A DNA stretch of 64,000 nt. Source: Enterococcus devriesei (lineage in GTDB: Bacteria; Bacillota; Bacilli; Lactobacillales; Enterococcaceae). Made by a program: the position numbers and the translations under genes. Below, one piece after another: positions 62,965 to 64,000 of the stretch. The notes under the pieces were generated by a model. The model did no database searches and was not told the DNA's origin. It was given only the letters and a program-made list of their open reading frames with translations. Numbering within the stretch: position 1 is the first letter of the stretch; every line of letters starts with the position of its first letter. The stretch covers positions 1-64,000 of the forward strand of contig NZ_JXKM01000004.1 of assembly GCF_001885905.1 (NCBI RefSeq). Reading direction: 5' to 3'.

Positions 62965-63795
62965 ATGGAGAGAAACACAAACATTAAAATCACCAAACTT
63001 ATCAAGGTAGTTGTTGCGGTGCTTTTAATTGCGGTGGTCGCGGTCGTTGCGGCCTTCAAATTTTTTGAGAGAATTGATAATGGTTACGTCGGTGTTCGTT
63101 ATTCGATGAATGGCGGGATCAAAGACGAGGCGCTGACTCAAGGCGTGAAGTTTGTTGGGATCGATAAAGTGATCCAATATCCGATTCGCCTGCAAACCAT
63201 CCAAGCGGAAAAAGTATCGGTATCCACCAGCGATGGTAAGAAAACCACGATTGACATCAAGTATGATTACAAAGTCGATCCAAATAAAGCCGCCAAAATG
63301 TATAAGGAATTTGGGAATATTACCAGTGAAGACATCGAATCAGGCTGGTTGAAGTCGAAGCTCCAAAAAGTTTCGAGAGAAGTTTATGCGAAGTATAGTT
63401 TATTAGACGTTCTCTCAGGGGATTCATCCAAAGTCGAAGCCGAGGTTCTGACGAGTTTCGCTAAATCAGTTGAAGCGAAGGGCTTTGAAGTGGAAGATGT
63501 GACATTAGGTGTTCCGGATGTGGATGCCGAAACGCAAAAATCCATCGATGCCATCATTCGAGCAGGACAAGAGAATGAAAAAGCCAAACTAGATGCGGAA
63601 ACAGCGAAAACGAAAGCCGACAGTGAGGCCTACAAAAAAACAAAAGCCGCGGAAGCCGAAGCCGAGGCCAATAAAAAAGTCGCCGACTCCGTGACAGATG
63701 AGCTGATTCGTTATACGGAAGCGCAAGCGCGGGAAAAACACGGCTGGGTTACGGTCAACGGCGCGAATATCGTGGTAACGGACAAAGGAAATTAA
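62965..63795 (+). CDS. SPFH/prohibitin-like membrane protein
   Basis: A 276-residue protein with one N-terminal membrane segment (about 11-33), an SPFH domain (about 37-200, VGVRYSMNGG...GVKFVGIDKVIQYPIRLQT) and an Ala/Lys/Glu-rich coiled coil (about 185-245). Such proteins form ring-like assemblies on membranes and partner with proteases or small membrane proteins. It is directly followed by a 44-residue membrane protein gene, which may be its partner. Confidence 0.88.
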   Translation: MERNTNIKITKLIKVVVAVLLIAVVAVVAAFKFFERIDNGYVGVRYSMNGGIKDEALTQGVKFVGIDKVIQYPIRLQTIQAEKVSVSTSDGKKTTIDIKYDYKVDPNKAAKMYKEFGNITSEDIESGWLKSKLQKVSREVYAKYSLLDVLSGDSSKVEAEVLTSFAKSVEAKGFEVEDVTLGVPDVDAETQKSIDAIIRAGQENEKAKLDAETAKTKADSEAYKKTKAAEAEAEANKKVADSVTDELIRYTEAQAREKHGWVTVNGANIVVTDKGN

Positions 63796-63796
63796 A

Positions 63797-63931
63797 ATGG
63801 GTTTCTTTATCGGAAAATTAATCATATTGGGCTTATTGTTATTACTGATTGGACTTAGTATCGCGCTTTTTAAAGTGAAATCAACATCTAAAAAAATTGC
63901 GCGAAAAAAGGATGATTGGGACGAATTTTAA
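63797..63931 (+). CDS. 44-residue membrane protein next to SPFH gene
   Basis: MGFFIGKLIILGLLLLLIGL begins a single membrane segment (about 4-26), followed by a basic stretch and an acidic DDWDEF tail. AAAGGA lies within the last codons of the SPFH gene, 8 bases before this ATG, so the genes are coupled. No family recognised; the close pairing suggests an accessory subunit. Confidence 0.7.
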   Translation: MGFFIGKLIILGLLLLLIGLSIALFKVKSTSKKIARKKDDWDEF

Positions 63932-63934
63932 TCC

Positions 63935-63977
63935 AAAACAGCTTCAGTTCATTAGCCAAACTGAAGCTGTTTTTTTT
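63935..63977 (+). terminator. terminator of SPFH operon
   Basis: AAAACAGCTTCAGTT and AACTGAAGCTGTTTT perfect arms followed by more T. Confidence 0.93.
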
Positions 63978-64000
63978 GACTATGAAGAAAGTATAAAATT

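Overview
The window looks like a chromosomal segment of a low-GC lactic acid bacterium, most likely an Enterococcus or close relative. This rests on strong AGGAGG-type ribosome binding sites, TTGACA/TATAAT promoters, a malolactic mleS-mleP pair, an LPSTG wall-anchored adhesin, a bifunctional NlpC/P60-glucosaminidase autolysin, tandem Mga-like regulators and T-box control of tryptophan synthesis. A species name cannot be given. A complete trp operon is not expected in E. faecalis or E. faecium (family knowledge, not checked), so another enterococcal lineage is more likely.

Layout. 1-4.8 kb: right end of a prophage or prophage remnant. It holds a Sec-exported GH25/LysM endolysin, a degenerate tRNA-like gene, a two-gene accessory cassette (unknown protein plus an XRE-HTH/HEIGH metallopeptidase protein), and an SOS-box-controlled small operon with a YolD-like gene but no DNA polymerase. 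5-12 kb: AraC/GyrI regulator, two-gene ABC transporter, YjeM-type amino-acid permease, XRE membrane protein and TMEM175-like channel. 12.3-16 kb: malolactic enzyme and malate/lactate carrier, then DUF2316. 16.3-19.8 kb: serine operon serC-serA-DUF1015. 19.9-32 kb: housekeeping and metabolic genes, including a transporter, a Cys/Met PLP enzyme, YbaK, ThrE, a MurJ-like flippase, an M3 peptidase and alanine dehydrogenase. 32-35 kb: two tandem Mga/AtxA-like regulators. 35.4-39.4 kb: HU, a DUF318 permease-DUF1980 pair and a CDF cation exporter. 39.9-41.9 kb: cell-wall hydrolase.

42.2-48.2 kb: a TetR-controlled, probably catabolite-repressed operon with acylating aldehyde dehydrogenase, phosphate butyryltransferase, butyrate kinase, Zn alcohol dehydrogenase and an Mpv17-like membrane protein. 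Together these would take an alcohol through aldehyde, acyl-CoA and acyl-phosphate to an acid plus ATP. The kinase carries an in-frame TAA, so the last step appears disabled in this sequence. 48.3-55.5 kb: VWA/Cna-B LPSTG surface protein, OsmC, FNT transporter, nitroreductase and a beta-propeller protein. 55.6-62.8 kb: trpEGDCFBA behind two tandem tryptophan T-boxes. 63 kb: SPFH protein with a small membrane partner.

The most unusual feature is a structured repeat family. Four units of exactly 150 bp lie head to tail upstream of the nitroreductase gene, and two diverged copies (about 155 bp apart) interrupt the trp operon between trpF and trpB. The two loci differ in sequence but keep the same two-stem architecture, including a bulged G, through compensatory changes. 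This suggests a mobile or duplicating structured element, possibly related to the palindromic EFAR repeats described in E. faecalis.
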